Origin: Chloroflexota bacterium
GTDB lineage: Bacteria > Chloroflexota > UBA11872 > UBA12225
DNA length: 49,024 nt
NCBI GenBank assembly: GCA_016199265.1
Contig: JACQGX010000214.1
Coordinates: 1-49,024, forward strand
Reading direction: 5' to 3'
Within the stretch, counting starts at the first letter, position 1. Each line of letters starts with the position of its first letter. This document shows, piece by piece, positions 1 through 8,273 of the stretch. The notes under the pieces were generated by a model. The model made no database searches and had not been told where the DNA came from. It saw only the letters and a program-made list of their open reading frames with translations. Both the position numbers and the translations under genes were made by a program.

Positions 1-49
1 CGCACGATCCTCGGCCAGCGACTCCGCCGACGCCCCTGGCCGCCGCATG
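1..49 (-). CDS. Possible 5' end of a minus-strand gene running off the window
   Basis: On the minus strand an ATG at position 49 opens a frame of 16 codons (MRRPGASAESLAEDRA) that stays open to the window edge. An AGAGGG sequence lies six bases upstream of the ATG and could be its ribosome binding site. Too little is present to name a product. It would be divergent from the solute-binding protein at 503. Confidence 0.3.
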
Positions 50-188
50 GTGAACCCTCTGCCGGCCGCGAACCGCTCGCCGAGAGAATCGGAGAAATGA
101 TGTCTCCACAACAGTGGAGCAAGCTGCGCGCGCCGATGTCAAGGCCCTGGCGGGTGCAATCAGCAGTTCCGGATGCCAGGAAGAGTGC

Positions 189-235
189 GCCCTTCGACAC
201 GCTCAGAGCCTGCCCTGAGCGCAGCCGAAAGGGCG
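189..235. repeat. Palindromic intergenic repeat in the 5' gap
   Basis: The arms GCCCTTCGACACGCTCAG and CTGAGCGCAGCCGAAAGGGC form an imperfect inverted repeat around a short centre. It has the look of a dispersed REP-like palindrome. The rest of the 450-base gap before the first gene shows no other gene I can support; open frames there have no recognisable content. Confidence 0.55.
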
Positions 236-502
236 AGCGGTCAACCATCCGGAACAACTGGTCACACCCGCCCTGGCCGGCCCGCTGCTCGGGCGCCCGG
301 GTCCGGTTTCTCGGGTGCCACCGTCCGTTGCGACGGCGGCGGCGGTGTGGAGCGTGGTCGACCATAGTGACGAACGTGAGAAGCCAGAAAGGAGTGAGGC
401 GGAGAGCAGCAGCAACAGTCGTGAGCCTTTGGAAGGCGCATGCCACACGTCGCTGCCGCGGCGGCGCATGGGTAGATCCGCACAGTTGGGAGGGCATAGA
501 AC

Positions 503-1840
503 ATGATGGCTATCACTGGTGAGAACCACACTCGCTCGCGGCGCGGATTCCTGGCTGGGAGCGCAGCGGTCCTCGCCTCTGCGGTGGCGGCCGCCTGCGC
601 GACCCCCGTTGGCGACCAGGGAGAGTTGCCGCCCAAATCGAAGGAACCGGTGCAACTCCAGCACACCATGAGCCTCGGGAACAACGTGGCCGACCAGCAG
701 TACTTCGCCGCGATGCAGCCACGCGTGGCGGCCGCGCTGCGGCCGCATACCGTGAACTACGACATCCAGAAGAGCGCCGACATCGCCACCAAGTTCCTGG
801 CGCAGACGGCAGCAGGTACCCCGCCGGACACGATCGTCGTCGGAGTCGACTGGGCACGGGATGCATTCGAGCGCGGTCTGCTGGAGACGATCAACGCCTA
901 CGTCGGCCAGACTCCGGCGCTGACGATGAGCAAGTTCCTGCCTTCGACGCAGTACTACAACCAAGCAGTGGGCAAGTTCTTCGGCGTGCCCGGCGGCGCC
1001 TCGTCCATTCGCGGCCTCACCTACAACGCGGAGATGTTTCAGGCCGAAGGGATCAATCCGCGGCGAGAAGCAACCTGGAAGTGGACCTGGGACGACCTCG
1101 TGGCGAACGTGAACAAGCTCACGAAGCGCGGCCCAGGGGGCGAGATCGTCATCACTGGTTTGGAGGTGAAGACCGGCTTCTCGATCGTCGACACCATCTG
1201 CTGGTTCTACGCGAATGGGGCCGAGTTCTACGCCAAGGACGAGAAGACCGTCGTGTTCAACAGCCCCAAGGGGCAGCAGGCCTTCCAGTTCTACTGGGAC
1301 CAGGTGCATAAGTACCAGTGGGCCGGCGGGAAAGGGAATCTCGACACCGGCGAGAAGGCGATGACCTATGCCTACTCGGGGAAGATCACCAGCATGGCGG
1401 AGCGAGCGCCACAGATGAAGATCGAGATCATGCCGTTCCCGAAGGGACCGGGCGGCGCGGGGCCAGCAACCATGGCCTGGACTGATCCGGTGGCGCTCAG
1501 CCGGGAGGGGAAGCGCAAGGCGGAGGCCTGGGAGTTCCTCAAGGCGCTGCGCACGCTGGAGATGGAGGACCTGCAGATCCAATACTTGAAGGTTCCTGGC
1601 ACCTTCAAGGCGTTCTACGAGCAGCCCGCCTGGAAGGAGATGGTGAAGCAGATCCCGGCGCTTACCGGCGTGCAAGAGATGGAGCGGGTAGGGCGCATGC
1701 GGCCGGTGGTCAAGGCCTCGGACATCGACCAGGCGATCGGTCCCGTTCTGAACGAGGCCATGAAGGGCGCCACCACCCCGAAGGCGGCGCTGGCGGAGTC
1801 GGAGCGGCTGGCGAACGGCATTCTGGCCGGTAGGCAGTAG
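503..1840 (+). CDS. ABC transporter substrate-binding lipoprotein (sugar type, family 1)
   Basis: This 445-residue protein has a twin-arginine-like leader (SRRGFLAGS near residue 12) and a lipobox ending in Cys32, so it is likely a lipid-anchored extracellular binding protein. The mature part has the order of family 1 carbohydrate-binding proteins: an N-terminal lobe with GTPPDTIVVGVDWARD, a hinge, and late signatures PATMAWTDPVALSREGKRK and KAEAWEFLKAL. Start ATG 503 is preceded by GGGAGGG at 488-494; a second ATG follows directly. No permease or ATPase lies nearby, so it is an orphan binding subunit. It may be cotranscribed with the PHP gene 51 bases downstream. The substrate is unknown. 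Its TAG stop falls inside a short GTAGGC heptad repeat. Confidence 0.88.
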   Translation: MMAITGENHTRSRRGFLAGSAAVLASAVAAACATPVGDQGELPPKSKEPVQLQHTMSLGNNVADQQYFAAMQPRVAAALRPHTVNYDIQKSADIATKFLAQTAAGTPPDTIVVGVDWARDAFERGLLETINAYVGQTPALTMSKFLPSTQYYNQAVGKFFGVPGGASSIRGLTYNAEMFQAEGINPRREATWKWTWDDLVANVNKLTKRGPGGEIVITGLEVKTGFSIVDTICWFYANGAEFYAKDEKTVVFNSPKGQQAFQFYWDQVHKYQWAGGKGNLDTGEKAMTYAYSGKITSMAERAPQMKIEIMPFPKGPGGAGPATMAWTDPVALSREGKRKAEAWEFLKALRTLEMEDLQIQYLKVPGTFKAFYEQPAWKEMVKQIPALTGVQEMERVGRMRPVVKASDIDQAIGPVLNEAMKGATTPKAALAESERLANGILAGRQ

Positions 1841-1849
1841 GCGAGTGCC
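1829..1849. repeat. Short heptanucleotide array (GGTAGGC/AGTAGGC) spanning a stop codon
   Basis: Units GGTAGGC, AGTAGGC and GAGTGCC run head to tail, and the TAG stop of the preceding gene (1838-1840) lies inside the second unit. The same AGTAGGC type recurs at 22301 after another stop codon. Confidence 0.4.
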
Positions 1850-1891
1850 GGCTGCCGGCCAGGATCTGCCGTCATGTATCGTGATCAATAG

Positions 1892-2803
1892 GTGTTGATC
1901 GACTACCACACGCACCTGCCCTCGCCGCTGGCATCGGCGCCCGGTGGCTCGGCGGTGGTCGAGCCGCTACCGGCGGCCACCCGGTGGGTGGCGGCATATG
2001 TCGCGCGCGCCGCCGCGCTGGGCACGGCTGAGTTGGGCGTGTCGGATCACGCCTACCGCTTCGGGTTGCCGCGCTTCTATCGACCCGGAGATTCGACGCC
2101 CTCGCCCGAACTGACGGTCGGCGCCTACTATGAGGCGATCTGCGCCGGCACGGCGTGGGCCAGATCGCAGCACGTCTCGGGCGTGGCGGTGCGGGCGGCG
2201 CTGGAGGTGGACTTCCGGCCGGAACCGGGGGGCCTGGCCGAGTTGCGGGCTGCGCTGGCGCCGTATCCCTGGGATTACCTTCTGGGTTCCGTCCACCGAC
2301 CGCCGGCTTGGCCGAAGTCATTCGAAGAGGCGCCGGCGGCGTTGGGGTTGGAGGGCCCGAACGCGGCGCACCTCGCGGCAACGCACCCGGTGACGGCGGC
2401 GCGCTACGCCGAGTACTTCGCCGGCCTGCAGGCCGCGGCGCGCTGCGGCCTCTTCCAGGTGCTGCCCCATGCCACGATGGCGGCCCGGTGGTTGGGGCCG
2501 GCGCCGATGGACATGCTGCGGCCGCTCTGGGAGGCGACGGCCCGGACCTGCCGCGAGACTGGCGTGTGCGTTGAGCTCAACGGGCGCGGGCTGAGCGGCC
2601 GCTACACCGGCCTGGATCCGAACCCTGGGTTCTTCCGAGTCTGCCGCGCCGCGGGCGTGGGGGTTACCCTCGGGTCGGATGCCCACCGGCTGGAGGACGT
2701 AGCCGAGGGGCTGGTAGCCGGGCGGGACCTGCTCCTGGCCATCGGCTATGGCCACCTGACCACGTTCGTGCGGCGCCAGCCGCACCGGGTATCGCTGCTG
2801 TGA
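1892..2803 (+). CDS. PHP-domain phosphatase, histidinol-phosphatase (HisJ/HisK) type
   Basis: The protein (303 aa) opens with the metal-binding DYHTHLP motif of PHP phosphoesterases and keeps the later family signatures SDHA, ALEVDF, LGSVH and GSDAHR. These supply the His/Asp/Glu ligands of a trinuclear metal site. Family members hydrolyse histidinol phosphate in histidine synthesis, but related PHP proteins act on other small phosphates and no his gene lies here, so the substrate is inferred only. The start is GTG at 1892 or TTG at 1895; no ATG fits the motif this close to the N-terminus. It follows the solute-binding protein on the same strand and may be cotranscribed. Confidence 0.8.
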   Translation: MLIDYHTHLPSPLASAPGGSAVVEPLPAATRWVAAYVARAAALGTAELGVSDHAYRFGLPRFYRPGDSTPSPELTVGAYYEAICAGTAWARSQHVSGVAVRAALEVDFRPEPGGLAELRAALAPYPWDYLLGSVHRPPAWPKSFEEAPAALGLEGPNAAHLAATHPVTAARYAEYFAGLQAAARCGLFQVLPHATMAARWLGPAPMDMLRPLWEATARTCRETGVCVELNGRGLSGRYTGLDPNPGFFRVCRAAGVGVTLGSDAHRLEDVAEGLVAGRDLLLAIGYGHLTTFVRRQPHRVSLL

Positions 2804-2828
2804 GCCGCGTGGGCCATGGCCGCCGCAC

Positions 2829-3084
2829 CAGTTGGTCAAAGGCATCGTCGCCTGGGCGCCGCGGGAGTATGGAGAACAGGCCCGTGCGTTTCTGGAGGCG
2901 CTGCTCGCCAGCAGCTCGCGCGTCAAGGGCATCCGACGCATCATCCAGTTCGAGCCGGATCTGGACTTCTGCCTCCAGTCCCGCTTCGTGCGGGGCGTGC
3001 AGCTCCTGGCGGATTATGGCCTCTCCTTCGACCTCTGCATCGACCACCGCCACCTGACCAACACCATCCGGCTGGTGGAGCGCC
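2829..3084 (+). pseudogene. Internal fragment of an amidohydrolase (COG3618-like TIM barrel)
   Basis: The translation from [13 protein letters not shown] through [16 protein letters not shown] to [20 protein letters not shown] resembles the middle of amidohydrolase-2 family lactonases of the COG3618 group. The N-terminal part with the first metal ligands is missing, and there is no credible start. After LVER (about 3084) the homology stops and the sequence becomes the antisense of a penicillin-binding protein. The piece is about 85 residues of a roughly 280-residue family, so it cannot be active. Confidence 0.65.
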
Positions 3085-3086
3085 GC

Positions 3087-3839
3087 CGGCAGGCGGTCGA
3101 CCGGGTTGTACGTGCTCGGCTGCTGCACAAGCCCGGCGAGCATCGACGCTTCAGCGAGCGTGAGATCGCGGGCGTGTTTGCCGAAGTAGGCTTGGGCGGC
3201 GGCCTCGACGCCGTAGGCCTGGTTCCTGTAGTAGACCTCGTTGAGGTAGAGCGCCAAAATCTGGCGCTTGGAGTAGCGCCGCTCGACCTGGATGGCCAGG
3301 ATGAGCTCGCGCAGCTTGCGTGTCTAGGACTTTTCGGGCGTCAGCAGCATGCGCTTGACGAGCTGCTGCGAAATCATCGAGCCGCCCTGCACCGTCTGGC
3401 CCGTCGTGAAGTTGACCCAGGCGGCGCGCGCCATCCCGCGGAGATCGAATCCGCGGTGGTCGTAGTAGCTCACATCCTCGGCGGCGAGCGTCGCGTCGAT
3501 CATCACCGGTGCGACGTCGCTGAGCGGTACGACGATGCGTCGCTGTTCATAGAACTCGTAAAGCAGGTGCTGCCCGGTGCGATCGTAAATCTGGGTCACC
3601 TGCCCGAGCGGCTGCGTCACCAGGCTATCGGGAGCCGGTAGGTCACGACTGATGGAATTGTTGGCATGAGCGGTGCCGGCGCCGCTCGCGAGCAACGTGG
3701 CGCAGCCGCCCAGGGCGAAGGAGAGGCTCAACACGAGTGCCAGAAGCCACAGCACGCTGGGCTTCGGCGGCTCCCGGTGGTGCAGCCGGCGGTGAATCAT
3801 CAGATCGCGGCGAAAGCGGGTCATGGCCCGGCGATGCAC
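3087..3839 (-). pseudogene. Penicillin-binding protein 1A-like fragment with in-frame TAG
   Basis: Read on the minus strand, this begins with a basic N-terminus and one membrane segment (SVLWLLALVLSLSFALGG). It continues into a GT51 peptidoglycan glycosyltransferase domain: IYDRTGQHLLYEF, ATLAAEDVSYYDHRGFD with the catalytic Glu, GGSMISQQLVKRMLL, then after a TAG at 3324-3326 the same frame continues [19 protein letters not shown] and [18 protein letters not shown]. Homology ends at NPVDR near 3090, where it abuts an amidohydrolase fragment on the other strand. The transpeptidase domain is absent. Two lesions, one nonsense codon and one truncation, make it a pseudogene. Confidence 0.75.
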
Positions 3840-4087
3840 ACCAAATCGTGGTCGAACCCGTTATTGGCCGACATTGTGCAATCGCCGGGTCGCAGCCGTG
3901 ACGTAGCTCGACCGAACTGGTATGCTTAAGGCGCAGACAGAAAGCACACACTCCTGTTGTTCTCTCGACGCCGGAGTGGGGTCAAGCCGCGAAGTGATCC
4001 CAAATCGGCCGTCAGCGCGCCGTCGCCGGGTCCTAGGTGTTCCGGTAACACACGAGCTGCCGGACCACATGCACAAAGGAGCCACAC

Positions 4088-4294
4088 ATGGCGACAGGTT
4101 CTATCGTTCGACTGATCCGCGACCGCGGCTTCGGATTCATCCGCACTGACCGGGGGCAGGAAATCTTCTTCCACGCCACCGGCGTCAGCGACGGGAATTT
4201 CGACGCCCTCCAAGAGGGTCAGGCGGTCACCTTCGACGTGGAGCGCGATACGCGCGGCCGCGGCGAGCGTGCCGTCAACGTCCGCCTCGCGTAA
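4088..4294 (+). CDS. Cold-shock domain protein (CspA family)
   Basis: This 68-residue protein is a single cold-shock OB fold. RNP1 appears as RGFGFIR and RNP2 as IFFHATG, the two motifs whose aromatic residues stack on single-stranded RNA or DNA. Family members act as RNA chaperones in the cytoplasm. The length is typical. An AAAGGAG sequence precedes ATG 4088. The 248 bases upstream hold no other gene and could be a long leader, as many csp genes have. A strong intrinsic terminator follows 30 bases after the stop, so the gene is probably monocistronic. Confidence 0.93.
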   Translation: MATGSIVRLIRDRGFGFIRTDRGQEIFFHATGVSDGNFDALQEGQAVTFDVERDTRGRGERAVNVRLA

Positions 4295-4323
4295 CGTCGA
4301 GTAACGCAAGCGCAATCCCGACA

Positions 4324-4361
4324 GGGGCCGGGCGCACCAGGTGCGCCCGGCCCTTTTCTTT
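4324..4361 (+). terminator. Rho-independent terminator of the cold-shock gene
   Basis: Arms GGGGCCGGGCGCACC and GGTGCGCCCGGCCC form a near-perfect 14-base-pair stem with a minimal loop. The run TTTTCTTTC follows directly. This is the clearest intrinsic terminator in the window. Confidence 0.9.
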
Positions 4362-4409
4362 CAGCGCGGCGATAGCGGTCGCGCCACTTCTTCCGTCATC
4401 ACGGAGTTC

Positions 4410-5987
4410 ATGCTCTTGATTCAGACAAAACGGCCAGCGCCTTCGACGCTGGTCGCATCCACAATGATTTCTACATTAACTTCTACATTCGATACCTTGC
4501 CGCTCTCGCCGGCGACGCGCGCTGCGCTCGCCGGCATGGGCATCACGCACCCGACGCCAATTCAAGCCCGGACGCTGCCCTTGCTGCTGGCAGGCCGCGA
4601 CGTCGTCGGCCAAGCACGCACCGGGTCGGGCAAGACGCTCGCCTTCGGCCTTTCGCTGGTAGAGCGCTGCCGCGCCGCTGGCGGCGCAGCACAGGCGCTG
4701 GTCTTGACTCCGACTCGCGAGCTGGCGTCGCAGGTGGGCAACGTCGTGACCCTGCTCGCGCGCGGCCACCGCCTGCGTGTCGTCGAGCTTGTCGGTGGCC
4801 GCGCGTACTCGCCCCAGGCCGGCGCCCTGAGGGCCGGCGCGGAGGTCGTCGTCGGTACCCCCGGACGGGTGCTCGATCATCTCAAGCAGGGCACGCTTCT
4901 CCTGGATAAGCTCACGTTCTTCATCCTCGACGAGGCAGATGAGATGCTCGACCGCGGCTTCGGCCCGGACGTCGAGCGAATCATCGGGCACGTACCGGCC
5001 GGAGCCGCCTCGAGGCCGCGCCAGAGCGCGCTCTTCTCCGCGACGGTGCCGGAGTGGGTGCAGGACGTCGCCGCCCGACTCTTGGTCCAACCGGTGGAGG
5101 TGCGCGTCGAGGCCGGGGCATCCGCCGCCGACACCGACACGATCGAGCACGTCATCTATGACGTTCCCGCCGGTGCCAAGCCGGCCGTTCTGCGCGCGCT
5201 ACTCGACGGCTCCGAGGCGCACGACGCCGATGGCAGCGAAGCCGGACGCGGTATGCGCCGTGAGCGGCCAAGCGCTACCCTCGTTTTCGGCCGCACGCGC
5301 CACGGTGTACGTAAGCTGGCAAAACAACTGGTGCGCGAGGGCTACCGCGCCGCCGCTTTGCAGAGTGACCTGGGGCAGAGCGCCCGCGACCGCGTTGTCG
5401 AACAGTTTCGTCGCGGTGAGGTTCCGATTCTAGTGGCGACCAACGTCGCCGCACGTGGGCTGGACATCGCCGGCCTGGGCCGCATCATCAACTACGACTT
5501 GCCCGAAAACGGCGCGCTGTTCACCCACCGCGTCGGACGCACCGGCCGCATGGGGCGTGCCGGCGTTGCGATCACGCTGCTCGCGCCAGAAGACCAGCTC
5601 AAATGGCGCCAACTGGAGAAGGAGCTGCGCGCGGCCGGCCAGGCCACGCCGCTGCCGCGGCACCGGTGGATAGGCCCGCTCCCTGGGGCCACGGCCGCTC
5701 CGGCTGTCAGCGCGTCGCCGGCTTCCGCTGCGCCTGGAGCCAGGCCCAAGGGGACGCCAGTGGCCGCTGCCGCACGTGCCGGCGATAGCAGGCGGCCGCG
5801 GCGGCCCGTCGGGCCGTACCGCCCGGCGCTAGACGAACGGCGCGACGATGCCCCACCGGCGGTCTCTCACGCCGCTAGCACCAGCCGGCGCCGGTCATCG
5901 ACCAGGGAAGCGCAAGTGTGGCCGGCGAGGCCGGTGACGCGCCAGCGCTCGTACGGGCGCCAGAGCGTGCTAGGAACTAGGAACTAG
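4410..5987 (+). CDS. DEAD-box ATP-dependent RNA helicase
   Basis: All helicase core motifs are present in order: Q motif PTPIQ, motif I ARTGSGKT, Ia LTPTRELASQV, Ib GTPGRVLDH, II DEAD in LDEADEML, III SAT, IV LVFGRTRHG, V VATNVAARGLDI and VI HRVGRTGRMGRAG. The protein would unwind or remodel RNA using ATP, likely in ribosome assembly or mRNA turnover. About 110 C-terminal residues are rich in Ala, Pro and Arg and look disordered. The start is uncertain: ATG 4410 has GGAG three bases upstream, while ATG 4464 lies closer to the conserved core. The last codons and the TAG stop are encoded by a TAGGAAC heptad array. Confidence 0.92.
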   Translation: MLLIQTKRPAPSTLVASTMISTLTSTFDTLPLSPATRAALAGMGITHPTPIQARTLPLLLAGRDVVGQARTGSGKTLAFGLSLVERCRAAGGAAQALVLTPTRELASQVGNVVTLLARGHRLRVVELVGGRAYSPQAGALRAGAEVVVGTPGRVLDHLKQGTLLLDKLTFFILDEADEMLDRGFGPDVERIIGHVPAGAASRPRQSALFSATVPEWVQDVAARLLVQPVEVRVEAGASAADTDTIEHVIYDVPAGAKPAVLRALLDGSEAHDADGSEAGRGMRRERPSATLVFGRTRHGVRKLAKQLVREGYRAAALQSDLGQSARDRVVEQFRRGEVPILVATNVAARGLDIAGLGRIINYDLPENGALFTHRVGRTGRMGRAGVAITLLAPEDQLKWRQLEKELRAAGQATPLPRHRWIGPLPGATAAPAVSASPASAAPGARPKGTPVAAAARAGDSRRPRRPVGPYRPALDERRDDAPPAVSHAASTSRRRSSTREAQVWPARPVTRQRSYGRQSVLGTRN

Positions 5988-5991
5988 GAAC
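5971..5991. repeat. Three exact TAGGAAC heptads containing the helicase stop codon
   Basis: Three identical copies of TAGGAAC run without interruption. The stop TAG (5985-5987) is the start of the third unit, so the array encodes the last residues and the stop of the helicase. A related unit (GGAACTA/GGAACTC) recurs at 28080 and 32758. Confidence 0.7.
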
Positions 5992-6167
5992 GCTTGGCTG
6001 CGCAATGGCGCGGCTGAAAGCGGCCCACCCACCAGCCTGCGGTTGACCGCCCAACGGGGCGGATGTATACTTGGGCGGGCAGCGGCTGCAGTGTCCTGCG
6101 GCCGGCCGATGCGTCGTGGGTGTGGCGCTCGGTGTGGCGGCGGCTGGCTGCGAGAGAAGGGGCACCA

Positions 6168-6848
6168 ATGTCGTTCGTCACGTGGGCGCTATGGGTCGTG
6201 GGCGGGCTGCTCTCGTGGTTACTGGCGATCGCCGTATCCGGCCGGGGCCTAGGCATCTGGTGGGGGCTGATGGTCTATCCGTGGATCGCCGGCAGCCTCG
6301 CCGCATTTGGCTTTGCCTGGTAGCACAGGCGCGGGGAGCAGTCCGGCTGGGACGCGAAGCTCTGCCTCGAATGCGGCCGGCGCGTGGCGGCGGATGCGTT
6401 GATCTGCCCCTACTGCAGCAGCGTTGAGTTGGGCGCCGCCAACCAACTGCACGCGCATGCTCGGTCATCGGAGGCGCGGCGGCTGGCGCTGCAACCGGAG
6501 ATCGTGGGAGAAGAGCTGGAATGCTCGGGGCAACTGCGCGGCTGGATCGGCTTCATGCCGGCGCGCCTGATCTGGGGCTACGGCTACTGGTACATGCGCG
6601 GCGTCTTTGGATTAGGCGGCATCGATCTCACTGATCCGGACGAGATGCGGTGGTGGGCCTCTCGCTTGCTCTTTGTCGGCGCGTTCTTCGCAGCGCTCGG
6701 CGTCGCCCTCGTGAACAACCCCTTCGCTGCGGCGACGTGGGCCGCCGCCGGAGTGACGCTGCTGGCGCTCATCGCCGCGAGCGTGTGTATCGCCATGTTG
6801 GGTCCGCGTTCCACCGTACCATCCCGCTGGCGGGCGGGCCAGGCATAG
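6168..6848 (+). pseudogene. Membrane/zinc-ribbon protein split by an in-frame TAG
   Basis: ATG 6168 has AGAAGGGG upstream and opens a 51-residue frame with two membrane segments ending GSLAAFGFAW, then TAG at 6321-6323. The same frame then runs on with HRRGEQSGWDAKLCLECGRR and a CxxC...CxxC zinc ribbon (CLECGRRVAADALICPYC), followed by two more hydrophobic segments and a stop at 6848. Small membrane proteins ending in such a ribbon are common in Actinobacteria and Chloroflexota, so the two halves probably form one gene with a nonsense codon. Alternatively they are two genes; an internal ATG at 6384 exists but would cut the ribbon. Function unknown. Confidence 0.55.
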
Positions 6849-7010
6849 GTATCTACCCGACTCGCCTGCACGATCTGGCACCGGCCGTCGCGGCGGCCCG
6901 ATTGCGGTCGCGTCCCCGGCATAGTCAGTTGGCCGGGAGCCGCTATTCCGTCAGCCTCAGCGAGTAACGGCTAGCGTTGTTTCAGACGGCCTGCGTGGGA
7001 ATCTCGTGGA

Positions 7011-7034
7011 GGGGCGGACACGCCGGTCCGCCCC
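7011..7034. repeat. GC-rich hairpin
   Basis: GGGGCGGAC and GTCCGCCCC pair perfectly over nine bases around a six-base loop. No T-run follows on either strand, so it is not a textbook terminator. It lies in a 291-base gene-free stretch that also holds the larger palindrome at 7046. Confidence 0.5.
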
Positions 7035-7045
7035 CACCACCAGCC

Positions 7046-7122
7046 CCTGATGAGTTTTGACGGCCAAAACCAGCAATCGCCCACGTAGCGATTGCCGATT
7101 TCGTGAGTCAGAACTCATCAGG
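7046..7122. repeat. Nested palindromic element between convergent genes
   Basis: Outer arms CCTGATGAGTTTTGAC and GTCAGAACTCATCAGG pair over 16 positions with one G-T wobble. Inside, GCAATCGC and GCGATTGC form a second perfect stem with a seven-base loop, and GTTTTG/CAAAAC offers a third alternative stem. It sits 18 bases past the stop of the minus-strand zinc-ribbon gene. It may be a mobile palindromic unit or a structured 3' RNA. Confidence 0.55.
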
Positions 7123-7139
7123 AGTGGTCTGATTGCGCA

Positions 7140-7550
7140 CTAGTAGCGGCCGCCTCGCCCGTAGCCGCCGCGGTCGCTGCGGCCGCCATAGCCGCCCGAC
7201 CCACCGCGGCCACCGCCACCACCCCGTCGCTCGTAGCCGCCGCTCTGCTGCCGGAAGCAGTCGCTGCAATACACCGGCCGGTCGCCGCGTGGCTGGAACG
7301 GCACCTGCGCTTCCTTGCCGCAGGAGTCGCACGTGACCGAGAACATCGCCCGTCCGCCGGCCCCGGCGGCGCCGCGATAGCCTCCACCGCCGCCTCCGCC
7401 ACGGTCGCTGCGTCGGGCTTCGCGACATGAGGGACACCGCCGGGGGTCGTTGGTATACCCACGTTCGGCTCGATACTCCTGGTCCTGGGCAGAGTCGGTA
7501 AAAGGCTGGCCGCAGTCAGCGCAGGTGAGTTGCCGGTCCTGGTAGGTCAT
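7140..7550 (-). CDS. Zinc-ribbon protein with Arg-Gly-rich tail
   Basis: This 136-residue protein has two CxxC...CxxC zinc-binding modules: CADCGQPF with RCPSCREARR near the N-terminus, and TCDSCGKEAQVPF with YCSDCFRQ in the middle. A Gly-rich linker separates them. The C-terminal 30 residues are RGG-like repeats (GGYGGRSDRGGYGRGG), which in other proteins bind RNA or drive condensation. The family is annotated only as a probable zinc-binding domain. AAGGAG lies ten bases before ATG 7550. It is divergent from the hypothetical gene at 7621. An RNA-binding role is inference from composition. Confidence 0.8.
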   Translation of the reverse strand: MTYQDRQLTCADCGQPFTDSAQDQEYRAERGYTNDPRRCPSCREARRSDRGGGGGGGYRGAAGAGGRAMFSVTCDSCGKEAQVPFQPRGDRPVYCSDCFRQQSGGYERRGGGGGRGGSGGYGGRSDRGGYGRGGRY

Positions 7551-7620
7551 CCGCTGTGTGCTCCTTATTGTGCTTCGACAAGCCGCTCAGGCCGACAGAC
7601 TCGGCCACCATCCCGCCAGG

Positions 7621-8013
7621 ATGGTGGCACTGCGAGCCGGCGCACCAATGGGCGATGCCGCCAAGGAGGCCAGTGTACCAACCCTGATGCCTCCTCGGCC
7701 CAGTACCGGCGTGCTCGATTCCCGGCATCGGCGCAACTACAACATGGTCGTAGACAAGCTGTGGCGAGAGTGGAACATCACCGCGCTGTTGCCGCAGGCG
7801 GCGGCGGCTCGCGAGGCCCAGAAACGTCTCATTGCCCACCACGCCAAGCTCGGGCGCATCGCCGCCCGCTACGCCTCCCGTCGCACGAAAGCCACCGACA
7901 TGACGGACGTGACAAACGGCAAGATCGGTTCGCCGGTGCGGCCGGTGCCGATGCTCTCCATCGAGGCGCAGCGCATCGCCGGCCGCCTGGAGGCAGCCGG
8001 CTTCGACACCTGA
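7621..8013 (+). CDS. Hypothetical protein
   Basis: An open frame of 130 residues from ATG 7621 (an earlier in-frame start at 7558 would overlap the divergent promoter region). The central part (LDSRHRRNYNMVVDKLWREWNITALLP then AAREAQKRLIAHHAKLGRI) looks helical and basic. No family is recognised and no membrane segment is seen. Start choice is uncertain because no good ribosome binding site precedes 7621 or the internal ATG at 7651. Confidence 0.45.
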   Translation: MVALRAGAPMGDAAKEASVPTLMPPRPSTGVLDSRHRRNYNMVVDKLWREWNITALLPQAAAAREAQKRLIAHHAKLGRIAARYASRRTKATDMTDVTNGKIGSPVRPVPMLSIEAQRIAGRLEAAGFDT

Positions 8014-8027
8014 GCCCGATTGACGCC

Positions 8028-8087
8028 TAAACCAAAACCAAGGTGGAATCCGCAGGCCGCCTCACTTGGCACTTTGCACTTGGCTTA
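8028..8087. repeat. 60-base element with CACTTGG heptads and inverted ends
   Basis: CTAAACCAA at 8028 and TTGGCTTAG at 8079-8087 are inverted ends. Between them lie units CACTTGG, CACTTTG, CACTTGG (8063-8083) and the segment CGCAGGCCGCCTCAC. The minus-strand sequence matches the element at 42845-42890 closely: TCTAAGCCAAGTGCAAAGTG against TCTAAAGCAAGTGCAAAGTG, and both continue into a GAGGMGGCCTG block. In both places the TAA of a minus-strand gene lies at the element edge. Confidence 0.55.
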
Positions 8088-8261
8088 GACGCGTACGTCG
8101 ACAGTGCGGGGAGTGTCCGGGTTTTCTGCGGTGGCGCCGGCGGCGCGCACCGGCGGCGGCACCAGGGAGGTGGAGTGCTTCGGCCGCCGGCGATCCGGTG
8201 ATTGGCGGCGGCGCCAATCGGCGAGGTCGGGCTCACGCCCGACGGTGTCGAGCCGATCCAT
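8085..8261 (-). CDS. Small hypothetical protein, paralogue of the upstream neighbour
   Basis: ATG 8261 has GAGG nine bases upstream and opens a 58-residue frame ending TVDVRV at TAA 8085. Its N-terminus, RLDTVGREPDLADWRRRQ, lines up with RIDPVAREGGLLERLRQQ of the protein 12 bases upstream, and both have a Pro-rich middle and end V[N/D]V[K/R]V. The similarity and spacing suggest a tandem duplication in one operon. The function is unknown. Confidence 0.5.
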   Translation of the reverse strand: MDRLDTVGREPDLADWRRRQSPDRRRPKHSTSLVPPPVRAAGATAENPDTPRTVDVRV

Positions 8262-8273
8262 GGCACTCTACCT

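Noticed and set aside
203-1915. Long minus-strand open frame of about 570 codons across the first solute-binding gene
   Set aside because: It is antisense to a gene with a lipobox, ribosome binding site and family motifs; its own translation is Arg/His-rich and low in structure, as expected from a GC-rich shadow frame.
6321-6323. Reassignment of TAG as a sense codon
   Set aside because: TAG ends many intact genes of normal length in this window (for example the helicase, upp, the dehydrogenase and the second M16 gene), and one of the three premature stops is TAA.
7046-7080. CTGATGAG followed by a short stem, similar to a hammerhead ribozyme core
   Set aside because: The required GAA after stem II and a proper third stem with a cleavage site are missing.
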